Source of the DNA: Paracoccaceae bacterium
Lineage (GTDB): Bacteria > Pseudomonadota > Alphaproteobacteria > Rhodobacterales > Rhodobacteraceae
DNA length: 14,329 bases
Reading direction: 5' to 3'
Assembly (NCBI GenBank): GCA_021767525.1
Contig: JAASTF010000052.1
Location: 1-14,329 of the forward strand
The position numbers were made by a program, and so were the translations under genes. The notes under the pieces were generated by a model. It did no database searches. It had not been told where the DNA came from and worked only from the letters and a program-made list of their open reading frames with translations. Below are positions 6,567 to 13,131 of this stretch, one piece after another (within the stretch, counting starts at the first letter, position 1; each line of letters begins with the position of its first letter).

Positions 6567-6950
6567 ATGCATAACGGACGATGCGATTGCGGGGCGGTGC
6601 GCTTCACCATCGACGCCGCCCTAAGCCCCCCGGTGGCCTGCCATTGCAGCCAGTGCCGCCGCAGCTCGGGGCATATCTGGGCGGGCACGTTGGTGGACGA
6701 CGCGGCGCTGACCATCACGGGGCAGGATGCGCTGCGCTGGTACCGCTCGTCCGCCATCGCGCAGCGCGGCTTTTGCACGGGCTGCGGTGCCAGCCTGTTT
6801 TACCGCATGGATGGCGAGAACAAGACATCCGTGGCCACCGGCGCGCTGGATGCGCCCACGGGCACGCGGCTGGCCAAGCATATCTTTGTCGCGGACAAAT
6901 CCGATTACTACGACATCGCCGACGGGCTGCCGCAGCACGAGGCCGGGTGA
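6567..6950 (+). CDS. GFA/CENP-V-domain zinc protein
   Basis: This 127-aa protein matches the GFA (glutathione-dependent formaldehyde-activating enzyme-like) family. It has the expected zinc-binding motifs: CDCG (Cys6, Cys8), CHCSQC (Cys25, Cys27, Cys30) and FCTGCGASL (Cys70, Cys73). Founding members were proposed to speed the condensation of formaldehyde with glutathione, but the activity of most members is unproven. A strong purine stretch (GGGAAAGGGA) precedes the ATG, and only 10 bp separate it from the flavodoxin gene. Its stop overlaps the ATG of the transporter gene by one base. Lying downstream of an alcohol-oxidising GMC enzyme, it could help deal with an aldehyde product; this is inference from position. 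Confidence 0.9.
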   Translation: MHNGRCDCGAVRFTIDAALSPPVACHCSQCRRSSGHIWAGTLVDDAALTITGQDALRWYRSSAIAQRGFCTGCGASLFYRMDGENKTSVATGALDAPTGTRLAKHIFVADKSDYYDIADGLPQHEAG

Positions 6951-7573
6951 TGCTGGCCACGCTTGCCGCGATGGAACCCGCGACGATCGCCGCCTTCGTA
7001 TTGGCGGGCGTGGTTCTGAACCTGACGCCGGGGGCGGACGTGATGTTTGCAATGGCCAGCGGCGCGCAGGGCGGGCCGCGCGCGGGTATTGCAGCGGCGA
7101 TTGGCGTGGCGTTGGGCAGCGCGTTGCATGTCACGCTGGCGGTGGCCGGCGTGTCGGCGGCGCTGTTGGCCATTCCGGGCGCGCTTGAGGCGATCCGCTA
7201 TCTGGGCGCGGCTTACCTGGCGTGGCTGGCGGTCAAGGCGTGGCGCGCGCCGCCGCCCGATCCACGGCGCGGTGCCGCCCGGGCCAGCCGGGCGATCTGG
7301 CGCGGCCTTGTCACCAACGCGCTGAACCCCAAGGTGGCGCTGTTCATCATGGCGTTCCTGCCGCAATTCACAGACCCGGCGCTGGGGCCGATCTGGCACC
7401 AGATGGCGGCGCTGGGGGCGCTGTTCATCGTGACGGGGCTGGTGATCACAGGGGCCTATGGCGCTGCGGCGGGATGGCTGGGCGGCGCGATGGGGCGGGC
7501 GTCGGGCATCATGGGCAAGGTGTCGGCGGTGATATTCGGCGCGCTTGCGGTGCGGATCGTGGCGCAGGGCTGA
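6950..7573 (+). CDS. LysE/RhtB-family amino-acid (or metabolite) exporter
   Basis: This 207-aa inner-membrane protein has the standard length of the LysE/RhtB superfamily. It shows about six hydrophobic segments (roughly 10-28, 45-68, 70-96, 120-140, 152-176 and 188-204). The family's N-terminal Pro motif appears as NLTPGADVMFAMA (24-36), followed by a Gly/Ala-rich helix (PRAGIAAAIGVALG). The second conserved motif NALNPKVALFIMAFLPQF is at 123-140. Family members export amino acids and related small molecules using the proton gradient. The ATG at 6950 shares a base with the stop of the GFA gene, so it is the translationally coupled last gene of the (+) unit. An alternative start is Met8 (ATG 6971). 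The substrate cannot be read from the sequence. Confidence 0.92.
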   Translation: MLATLAAMEPATIAAFVLAGVVLNLTPGADVMFAMASGAQGGPRAGIAAAIGVALGSALHVTLAVAGVSAALLAIPGALEAIRYLGAAYLAWLAVKAWRAPPPDPRRGAARASRAIWRGLVTNALNPKVALFIMAFLPQFTDPALGPIWHQMAALGALFIVTGLVITGAYGAAAGWLGGAMGRASGIMGKVSAVIFGALAVRIVAQG

Positions 7574-7605
7574 CACGAAAAAGGGTGGGCAAACTGCCCA
7601 CCCTT
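7574..7605 (-). terminator. Intrinsic terminator of the leftward β-oxidation operon
   Basis: AAGGGTGGGCA (7581-7591) and TGCCCACCCTT (7595-7605) form a perfect 11-bp stem with a 3-nt loop. Read on the reverse strand, the stem is followed by a run of T (TTTTT including the stem end), the form of an intrinsic terminator for transcripts arriving from the oxidoreductase gene. Read rightward there is no T-run, only CGTGATGCGG, so it would stop the (+) unit poorly. CACG (7574-7577) and CGTG (7606-7609) can extend the stem past a bulge. Confidence 0.72.
7583..7603 (-). repeat. REP-like palindrome, unit 1 (inverted relative to unit 2)
   Basis: GGGTGGGC and GCCCACCC flank the 5-nt centre AAACT. On the reverse strand this 21-mer has centre AGTTT, which differs from the forward-strand unit 2 by one base. 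The two units therefore lie in opposite orientation, 40 bp apart centre to centre. Confidence 0.6.
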
Positions 7606-7622
7606 CGTGATGCGGTGCCGTA

Positions 7623-7643
7623 GGGTGGGCCGTTTGCCCACCC
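7623..7643 (+). repeat. REP-like palindrome, unit 2
   Basis: GGGTGGGC and GCCCACCC flank the centre CGTTT, giving an 8-bp stem and 5-nt loop just after the stop of the leftward oxidoreductase gene. No T-run follows on either strand, so it is less likely to be a terminator by itself. Confidence 0.6.
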
Positions 7644-7655
7644 CCACAGCGCCGC

Positions 7656-8699
7656 TCAGATCACCTTGACGATCTGCTTGCCCTTGTTCTTGCCTTCCAG
7701 CATCCCCATGAAGGCGCGCGGCGCATTTTCCAGCCCCTCGCCGATATCTTCGACGAATTTCACCTCGCCCTTGGCGACCATCGGGCCGACCGCTTGCAGG
7801 AATTCGGAATAGCGATCCCAATGGTCCGAGATGATGAAGCCATGCACGTGCAGCCGATTCACCAGGATCATGCGCCACATCTTTGGCAGCTGGTCCTTGC
7901 CGCCCTCGCCCGCGTTGCCGCCAAGCGCGCCGGCGTTGTACCAGCTGATCATGCCACAAACGGGGATGCGGCCGCCGACATTCATCAGCGGCATCACGCC
8001 TTCCAGCACCTTGCCGGCGACGTTTTCGAAGTAGACGTCGACGCCCTTGGGGCAGGCCTCGGCCAGGGCCGCGCGCATTTCCTTGGCATCGGCATAGGCC
8101 CGGTGATCGAGGCATTCGTCAAAGCCGAAGGTTTCGACCGCCATCTTGCATTTCTCGGGCCCGCCCGCGACGCCCACCACGCGGCAACCATGTGCCTTGG
8201 CGATCTGCCCCACCATCGAGCCGACAGGCCCCGTAGCGGCGGCCACCACGACCGTTTCGCCCGCCTGCGGCTTGCCATACTCGGTCAGGCCGAACCAGCC
8301 GGTGAAACCGGGCATCCCCAGCACACCCAGCGCGGCGGTGATCGGCCCGTGATCGGGGTTCAGCTTGCGGATCATCTTGCCCGGCTGCACGCCATGCGTG
8401 GCCCAGCCGAACATGCCGAAGGCGAAATCGCCCGGTGCAAAGTTGGGATCGTTCGAGGCGATCACCTCGCCCACGGCGCCGCCTTCCATCGTGCCGCCAA
8501 CGGGCACCGGCGTGGCATAGGATTTGGCGTCATCCATACGCCCACGCATGTAGGGATCAAGCGACATGTAATGCACGCGCACCAGCACCTCGCCCTCGCC
8601 GGGCTGCGGCACGGGGGCCTCTTCCAGGCGGAAATCGTCATCGGTGGGCGCGCCGGTGGGGCGCTTGGCCAGAACGATATGTTTCATCGTGTCGGACAT
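7656..8699 (-). CDS. NADP-dependent oxidoreductase, MDR superfamily (leukotriene B4 dehydrogenase/CurA-like)
   Basis: This 347-aa protein fits the zinc-free medium-chain reductase group that includes prostaglandin reductase/leukotriene B4 12-hydroxydehydrogenase and bacterial CurA. These reduce activated C=C bonds of enones and enals with NADPH. An N-terminal GroES-like domain (YMSLDPYMRGRM at 44-55) is followed by the group signature GMPGFTGWFGLTEYG (128-142). The nucleotide-binding loop is AAATGPVGSMVGQ (153-165), and the last third carries SWYN and the C-terminal KNKGKQIVKV. No structural or catalytic zinc cysteines are seen. AAGGGAG upstream supports the start at 8699; Met5 is an alternative. 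It is the last gene of the leftward operon, 21 bp after the thioesterase, and could reduce reactive enoyl or enone intermediates or lipid-peroxide products. Confidence 0.93.
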   Translation of the reverse strand: MSDTMKHIVLAKRPTGAPTDDDFRLEEAPVPQPGEGEVLVRVHYMSLDPYMRGRMDDAKSYATPVPVGGTMEGGAVGEVIASNDPNFAPGDFAFGMFGWATHGVQPGKMIRKLNPDHGPITAALGVLGMPGFTGWFGLTEYGKPQAGETVVVAAATGPVGSMVGQIAKAHGCRVVGVAGGPEKCKMAVETFGFDECLDHRAYADAKEMRAALAEACPKGVDVYFENVAGKVLEGVMPLMNVGGRIPVCGMISWYNAGALGGNAGEGGKDQLPKMWRMILVNRLHVHGFIISDHWDRYSEFLQAVGPMVAKGEVKFVEDIGEGLENAPRAFMGMLEGKNKGKQIVKVI

Positions 8700-8720
8700 G
8701 TGAAAAACTCCCTTGGTTGG

Positions 8721-9134
8721 TCAGCCACGGTTGCGATAGCGGAAGACGCCCGTGGCGGTGGCGATCAACTCGCCCGTGTTGTCGGTCAGCTGCGCGCGCG
8801 CAAAAAAGGTTTTGCGCCCGCCGCCTGTCTTGAACCCTTCGGCGATCAGGCGGTTCCCCTTGGCCTGCGACAGGAAATTGGTGGTCATCGACAGGGTCAT
8901 CGCCTGTTGCGGCGCGTCCGGATCGCCGGTGAAGCAGCCGCAAAATCCCATCACCGTGTCCAGCATCATCGCGTGCACGCCGCCATGCACGATGCCAAAG
9001 CGGTTGCCCAGATGCGGCGCGATGGGCAAGTCGAACCGTGAATAGCCTTCGCGCCAGTCGATCATCTCGAACCCCAGATGCGCCTGCAGCGGGTAGGGGT
9101 CTTCTTTCAGTCGTGGATCCATCGGCTCAGACAT
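8721..9134 (-). CDS. PaaI-type hotdog-fold acyl-CoA thioesterase
   Basis: This 137-aa protein has the hotdog fold of the PaaI/4HBT-like family. Its signature is NRFGIVHGGVHAMMLDTVMG, with His50-Gly51-Gly52 and the catalytic acid candidate Asp59. The C-terminal strands read TMTTNFLS, GFKTGGGRKTFFARAQL and ATATGVFRYR. Such enzymes hydrolyse acyl-CoA or aryl-CoA thioesters in the cytoplasm, often to rescue CoA from dead-end intermediates. The ATG at 9134 is chosen because it overlaps the end of the upstream phosphotransferase gene by eight bases (ATGTCTGA), as at another junction of this operon; an alternative is Met5 at 9122. A longer reading frame upstream would overlap the kinase gene heavily and lacks family similarity. 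Its place among β-oxidation genes fits release of stalled acyl groups. Confidence 0.9.
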   Translation of the reverse strand: MSEPMDPRLKEDPYPLQAHLGFEMIDWREGYSRFDLPIAPHLGNRFGIVHGGVHAMMLDTVMGFCGCFTGDPDAPQQAMTLSMTTNFLSQAKGNRLIAEGFKTGGGRKTFFARAQLTDNTGELIATATGVFRYRNRG

Positions 9135-10164
9135 TCTTGGCGGCCCCCAATCCGGCCTCGGCAAAGCGCGGCACAAAGCTGCCCAAGCGCATCGCGCGCT
9201 CGGGGTTCGAGGCGTTGCCATCCAGCGCGCGTTTCAGCACCCCCTGAATGATCGCGCCCATGCGGAAATAGTTGAACGCCAGGTAAAAGCCGAAGCTGTC
9301 GATGCCGGAAATGCCGCGGCGGGCGCAATAGGCATCGATGAATTCCTGGTCGGTCATGATGCCCTGGGCGTGCCGGTCGACCCCGGCCAGTCCGCGCCCC
9401 TCGCTGCCCGGGGGCATGCCCCACTGCATGATGACCGCGCCCAGATCGGCATAGGGGTGGCCGGTTGTCGAAAGTTCCCAATCCAGAACGGCGGCGCAGC
9501 GTGGCGCATCCTTTTGGAACAGCATGTTGTCGATGCGATAATCGCCATGCACCAGCGTGCGCTGGCCGTCATCCTCGGGCGTGTTGGCGCCCAGCCACTC
9601 GATCAGCTGGTCCATCTGTGGAATTTCCTCGGTTTCCGAGGCGCGGTATTGCTTGGTCCATCGACCGATCTGGCGGGCATAGTAATTGCCCTCGGGGCCG
9701 TAATCATCAAGGCCCGTTGCCTTGAGATCGACACCGTGGATGGCGGCCAGCACACGGTTCATCTCGTCGATCACGGGGCGGCGTTCGTCCTGGGCCAGCT
9801 CGGGCAGGCGCGGATCGTCGAAATGGCGGCCCTGCACGTGATCCATGACATAGAACATCGAGCCGATCACGCTGTCATCGTCGCAAAGCACATGCATCTT
9901 GGCCACCGGCACATCGGTATCGGCCAGCGCACGCTGGACGCGAAATTCGCGATCCACCGCGTGGGCCGATTTCAGCAACTGGCCCGGCGGTTTGCGCCGC
10001 AGCACGTAATTGGCCTTGGGCGTTTTCAGCAGAAAGGTCGGGTTCGATTGTCCACCGGGGAATTTTTCGGCCTCGATGGGGCCCTGGAACCCCTCCATGT
10101 TCTCGGACAACCATTTGGCAACGGCGTCGGTGTCCAGCTGTGCGGCGGCGTTTGTTGGTGTCAT
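9127..10164 (-). CDS. APH-fold phosphotransferase, ACAD10/11- and LvaA-like
   Basis: This 345-aa protein has an aminoglycoside-phosphotransferase fold of the type fused to acyl-CoA dehydrogenase in ACAD10/ACAD11 and present as LvaA in Pseudomonas levulinate catabolism. It carries the N-lobe GGQSNPTFLL (37-46) with YVLRRKPPG (53-61), the catalytic loop LVHGDYRIDNMLF (204-216; Asp208, Asn213) and the metal-binding LDWELSTTGHPYADLG (227-242; Asp228). In ACAD11 and LvaA the kinase phosphorylates the 4-hydroxyl of a 4-hydroxyacyl-CoA before elimination. Antibiotic resistance is not suggested: the loop and C-lobe are those of the acyl-CoA-linked group. GAGAGGGA precedes the ATG, and 13 bp separate it from the histidine-phosphatase gene. 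The acyl-CoA dehydrogenase partner is not in the window and may lie beyond the right edge. The fold is firm; the substrate is inferred. Confidence 0.92.
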   Translation of the reverse strand: MTPTNAAAQLDTDAVAKWLSENMEGFQGPIEAEKFPGGQSNPTFLLKTPKANYVLRRKPPGQLLKSAHAVDREFRVQRALADTDVPVAKMHVLCDDDSVIGSMFYVMDHVQGRHFDDPRLPELAQDERRPVIDEMNRVLAAIHGVDLKATGLDDYGPEGNYYARQIGRWTKQYRASETEEIPQMDQLIEWLGANTPEDDGQRTLVHGDYRIDNMLFQKDAPRCAAVLDWELSTTGHPYADLGAVIMQWGMPPGSEGRGLAGVDRHAQGIMTDQEFIDAYCARRGISGIDSFGFYLAFNYFRMGAIIQGVLKRALDGNASNPERAMRLGSFVPRFAEAGLGAAKNV

Positions 10165-10177
10165 CCGCGTCCCTCTC

Positions 10178-10846
10178 TCAGCTATAGGTCAGCAGCTCGT
10201 TGGCGTTGGCTGCGTTGATATGCGGGGTTTCGTTGAACCCGTGAAAGTAAAAGGCACCACGGGCCGAGTAAACAAACCGCGTGACGCCGCAATTGCGGGT
10301 CTGCAATTGCAGCTCGATCTGTTGGGCGGGCGGGGTTTGGAGGGCGGCCGACACCAGCTGCCCGATGGGCCCGCCCGAGCTGACGGCGATCACCTGCCGC
10401 GCGTTCGCCTTGGTCATCAGCTGTCGCGCGTCTTCGACCCGGGCGACGAATTCGCGCCAGGTTTCGGGCGGGTTGTCGATTTCGTCGCGCTGCCAGGCCA
10501 GCACGGTTTCGCGCAGGGTGCGGAAATGCGTCTTGCGGTCGGTGTGCATGTTGTCGGGCCCCGGCGCGTCGCGAAAGCGCGCGTTCAAAAGGGCGGTGAA
10601 ATCGAACTCGTTAAGGCCGGGGTGACTCTCGGGGTCCAGGTCCATGCCCAGCCCCGCCAACACGCCGTCGAGCGTTTCGCGCTGACGGGTCAGGCTGCCG
10701 ATCACCGCCGCGTCGGGCCGCACCCCTTGCGCGGCCAGCGCCGCGCCCAGGGCGCGCGACTGGCGGTGGCCCAGGTCCGACAGCTCGTCGTAGTTGGCCG
10801 CGCCGAAACTGGCCTGCGCGTGGCGTATGACGATCAGTTCAGCCAT
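10178..10846 (-). CDS. Histidine-phosphatase-superfamily protein with altered second His motif
   Basis: This 222-aa protein has the branch 1 histidine phosphatase (phosphoglycerate-mutase-like) layout. The catalytic loop is VIRHAQASFG, with the phosphorylatable His9 and Arg8, followed by LGHRQSRALG, GSLTRQRET (50-58) and the acid Glu80 (LNEFDF). The usual C-terminal block (SHGG or similar) reads VSSGGPIG (155-162), with Ser157 where the second catalytic His is expected. The protein may be a weak phosphatase, belong to a variant subfamily, or only bind its ligand. ATG 10846 is chosen because MAELIVIRHA is the normal start of the family and it overlaps the upstream gene's stop by eight bases (ATGGCTGA). 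The longer frame from 10882 adds twelve unsupported residues. It lies next to the APH-type kinase, which hints at paired phosphate chemistry. Confidence 0.9.
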   Translation of the reverse strand: MAELIVIRHAQASFGAANYDELSDLGHRQSRALGAALAAQGVRPDAAVIGSLTRQRETLDGVLAGLGMDLDPESHPGLNEFDFTALLNARFRDAPGPDNMHTDRKTHFRTLRETVLAWQRDEIDNPPETWREFVARVEDARQLMTKANARQVIAVSSGGPIGQLVSAALQTPPAQQIELQLQTRNCGVTRFVYSARGAFYFHGFNETPHINAANANELLTYS

Positions 10847-11813
10847 CGATGATCTTGCGCATTTCGGCCTTGGCGTCGGCATATTGGGCGGCCAGCGTAT
10901 CGACCAGCTGGCCCGCAGGCTGCACCTTTTTGATCGCGCCGATGCCCTGGCCCGAACCCCAGATCTCTTTCCAGCTTTTGGGCTTTTCGCGGTTTTCGCC
11001 GAAATTCATGGTGCTTGGGTCGGCCTCGGGCAGGTTGTCGGGGTCCATGCCCGCCCGCGCGATCGAGGGTTTCAGATAGTTGCCCCAGACGCCGGTAAAG
11101 AGCGAGGAATAGACGATATCCTCGGCCCCGTGATCCGCGATCATCTGCTTGTAATCGGGCACGGCGTTGGCCTCTTCGGTGGCGATGAAGGGGCTGCCGA
11201 TATAGGCCAGGTCGGCACCCATTGCCTGCGCGGCCAGGATCGAACGGCCATTGGCGATGGCGCCCGACAGCAAGAGCGGCCCGTCGAACCATTCGCGGAT
11301 CTCGGAAATCAGCGCCAGCGGCGATTGCGAGCCCGCGTGCCCGCCCGCGCCCGCTGCCACGGCGATCAGGCCATCGGCACCCTTTTCGATGGCCTTGTGG
11401 GCAAAGCGGTTGTTGATGATGTCGTGCAGGGTGATGCCGCCGCAATCATGGGCGGCGTCATTGACCTCGACCCGGGCGCCGAGGCTGGTGATCCAGATCG
11501 GCACCTTCCACTTGTGGCAAATCTCCAGATCCCGCTCCAACCGGCTGTTTGACCGGTGGACGATCTGGTTCACCGCGAAAGGCGCGGCGGGAGTGTCGGG
11601 GTTGGCCTGGTTGTGGCGGTCCAGTTCCTCGGTGATGCGTTTCAGCCATTCATCCAGCGAGTGCCCGTCCTTTTCGCGCGCGTTGAGCGCGGGAAACGAG
11701 CCGACGATGCCGGCCTTGCATTGCGCGATCACCAGGTCCGGGTTCGAGATGATGAAAAGCGGCGATCCCACCACGGGGATGCGCAGGTTTTGCAGGATAG
11801 GCGGCAGGGCCAT
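10839..11813 (-). CDS. Nitronate monooxygenase-family FMN protein
   Basis: This 324-aa protein matches the nitronate monooxygenase/2-nitropropane dioxygenase (NPD) family, FMN-binding TIM barrels. Visible landmarks are PVVGSPLF at 13-20, the flavin-contacting GADGLIAVAAGAGGHAG (145-161, His159), LLSGAIANG (181-189) and YIGSPFIATEEA (204-215). The family includes true nitronate oxidases, FabK-type enoyl reductases, quinone reductases and IpdC of mycobacterial steroid-ring catabolism, so the name alone does not fix the reaction. Placed between a thiolase and a phosphatase/kinase pair in a β-oxidation operon, a role on an acyl-CoA seems more likely than nitroalkane detoxification; that is inference. 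AAAGGTG lies upstream of the ATG. The stop overlaps the phosphatase start by eight bases. Confidence 0.9.
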   Translation of the reverse strand: MALPPILQNLRIPVVGSPLFIISNPDLVIAQCKAGIVGSFPALNAREKDGHSLDEWLKRITEELDRHNQANPDTPAAPFAVNQIVHRSNSRLERDLEICHKWKVPIWITSLGARVEVNDAAHDCGGITLHDIINNRFAHKAIEKGADGLIAVAAGAGGHAGSQSPLALISEIREWFDGPLLLSGAIANGRSILAAQAMGADLAYIGSPFIATEEANAVPDYKQMIADHGAEDIVYSSLFTGVWGNYLKPSIARAGMDPDNLPEADPSTMNFGENREKPKSWKEIWGSGQGIGAIKKVQPAGQLVDTLAAQYADAKAEMRKIIDG

Positions 11814-11910
11814 GGGCGGAACACCTTTTATCGGGGGTGTCGGGCCAGCGCCCGACCGTTTGTTTTGCGACTGGTTGGGCAGGGCGGGATATGCCCCGCC
11901 CCCGTTGGGA
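11814..11910 (-). other. Intercistronic gap with two GC-rich hairpins
   Basis: This is the widest gap inside the leftward operon. GGGCGGG (11882-11888) pairs with CCCGCCC (11895-11901) over a 6-nt loop, and GTCGGGC (11839-11845) pairs with GCCCGAC (11850-11856) over a 4-nt loop. Neither is followed by a T-run on the reverse strand. They could lower read-through, stabilise the end of a processed thiolase mRNA, or separate a promoter for the downstream genes. Confidence 0.4.
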
Positions 11911-13113
11911 TTACAGAACCTCGAACAGGCCCGCGGCGCCCATGCCGCCGCCCACGCACATGGTGCAGACGACGTATTTCGCGCCGCGACGCTTGCCCTC
12001 GATCAAGGCGTGGCCGACCATGCGGGCGCCCGACATGCCATAGGGGTGGCCGATGGAAATGGCGCCGCCATTGACGTTCAGGATTTCGTTCGGGATGCCC
12101 AGAACGCGCTGCGATTGCAGCACCTGGCTGGCGAAGGCCTCGTTCAGCTCCCACAGGCCGATATCGTCCATTTTCAGACCGTGCGCTTCCAGCAGCTTGG
12201 GCACGGCATAGATCGGGCCGATGCCCATTTCGTCGGGTTCGCACCCGGCGGCCATGACGCCCACGTAACGGCCCAACGGTTGCAGGCCGCGGCGTTCGGC
12301 CTCTTTCGCCTCCATCACCACGGCGGCCGAGGCGCCGTCGGACAGCTGGCTGGCGTTACCGGCGGTGATGTATTTGCCCTCGGCCACCTTCTGGCCGTTC
12401 TTGAACACCGGGTTCAGCCCTTCGAGGTTTTCGATGGTGGTCGAGGGGCGGTTGCCCTCATCCTTGTCCAAGGTGACCTCTTTGAACGACACCTCTTTGG
12501 TTTCCTTGTCCATCACGCCCATCGTGGTGGTCAGCGGCACGATTTCATCGTCGAACTTGCCCGCCTGTTGCGCAGCGGCGGTGCGCTGCTGGCTTTGCAG
12601 GGCATAGGCGTCTTGATCTTCGCGGCTGACGCCATACCGCTCGGCCACGATTTCGGCGGTTTCCAGCATCGACATATACAGCTCGGGCTTGTGCTGTTTC
12701 ACCCATTTGTCGGCCAGCCAGTCGGTGCGCATCTTTTCGTTCTGCACCAGGCTGATCGATTCCACGCCGCCGCCGATGCAGACATCCATGCCATCATGGA
12801 TCACCTGCTTGGCCGCGGTGGCGATGGCCATCATGCCGCTGGCGCATTGACGGTCCAGCGACATGCCCGCCACGGTCACCGGCAGGCCCGCGCGGATCGC
12901 AGCCTGGCGGCCGATGTTGCCGCCGGTGCTGCCCTGCTGGATCGCCGCGCCGATGATGCAGTCGGAAATTTCCGACCCATCGAGGCCTGCGCGTTTCACC
13001 GCGTGGCTGACAGCGTGGCCGATCAGTTCCTGGGCCGAGGTGTTGTTGAATGCCCCGCGATAGGCCTTGCCGATCGGCGTGCGGGCGGTGGATACGATAA
13101 GTGCGTCGCGCAT
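11911..13113 (-). CDS. Acetyl-CoA acyltransferase/acetyltransferase (thiolase)
   Basis: This 400-aa protein is a full-length type II thiolase. The acyl-accepting nucleophile is Cys90 (LDRQCASGMMAI), and the C-terminal catalytic pair is His356 (SIGHPYGMSG) and Cys386 (CTMCVGGGMGAAG). NEAFASQ and TAGNASQLSDGA are the other expected blocks. By family it cleaves 3-ketoacyl-CoA to acetyl-CoA plus a shortened acyl-CoA, or condenses two acetyl-CoA. The SDR and MaoC genes directly upstream make the degradative direction more likely here. Overall it resembles FadA-type acyl thiolases of β-oxidation more than PhaA; no phaB or phaC is adjacent. AAAGGAT precedes the ATG, and 18 bp separate it from the SDR stop. 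Confidence 0.96.
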   Translation of the reverse strand: MRDALIVSTARTPIGKAYRGAFNNTSAQELIGHAVSHAVKRAGLDGSEISDCIIGAAIQQGSTGGNIGRQAAIRAGLPVTVAGMSLDRQCASGMMAIATAAKQVIHDGMDVCIGGGVESISLVQNEKMRTDWLADKWVKQHKPELYMSMLETAEIVAERYGVSREDQDAYALQSQQRTAAAQQAGKFDDEIVPLTTTMGVMDKETKEVSFKEVTLDKDEGNRPSTTIENLEGLNPVFKNGQKVAEGKYITAGNASQLSDGASAAVVMEAKEAERRGLQPLGRYVGVMAAGCEPDEMGIGPIYAVPKLLEAHGLKMDDIGLWELNEAFASQVLQSQRVLGIPNEILNVNGGAISIGHPYGMSGARMVGHALIEGKRRGAKYVVCTMCVGGGMGAAGLFEVL

Positions 13114-13131
13114 TGGTTTATCCTTTGTATT

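Noticed and set aside
7794..9041. 415-codon + strand frame opposite the oxidoreductase and thioesterase
   Set aside because: No family motif, and it crosses two real genes antisense.
9127..10164. Aminoglycoside resistance kinase
   Set aside because: The APH fold is real, but the motifs and operon context match the acyl-CoA-linked ACAD10/11-LvaA group.
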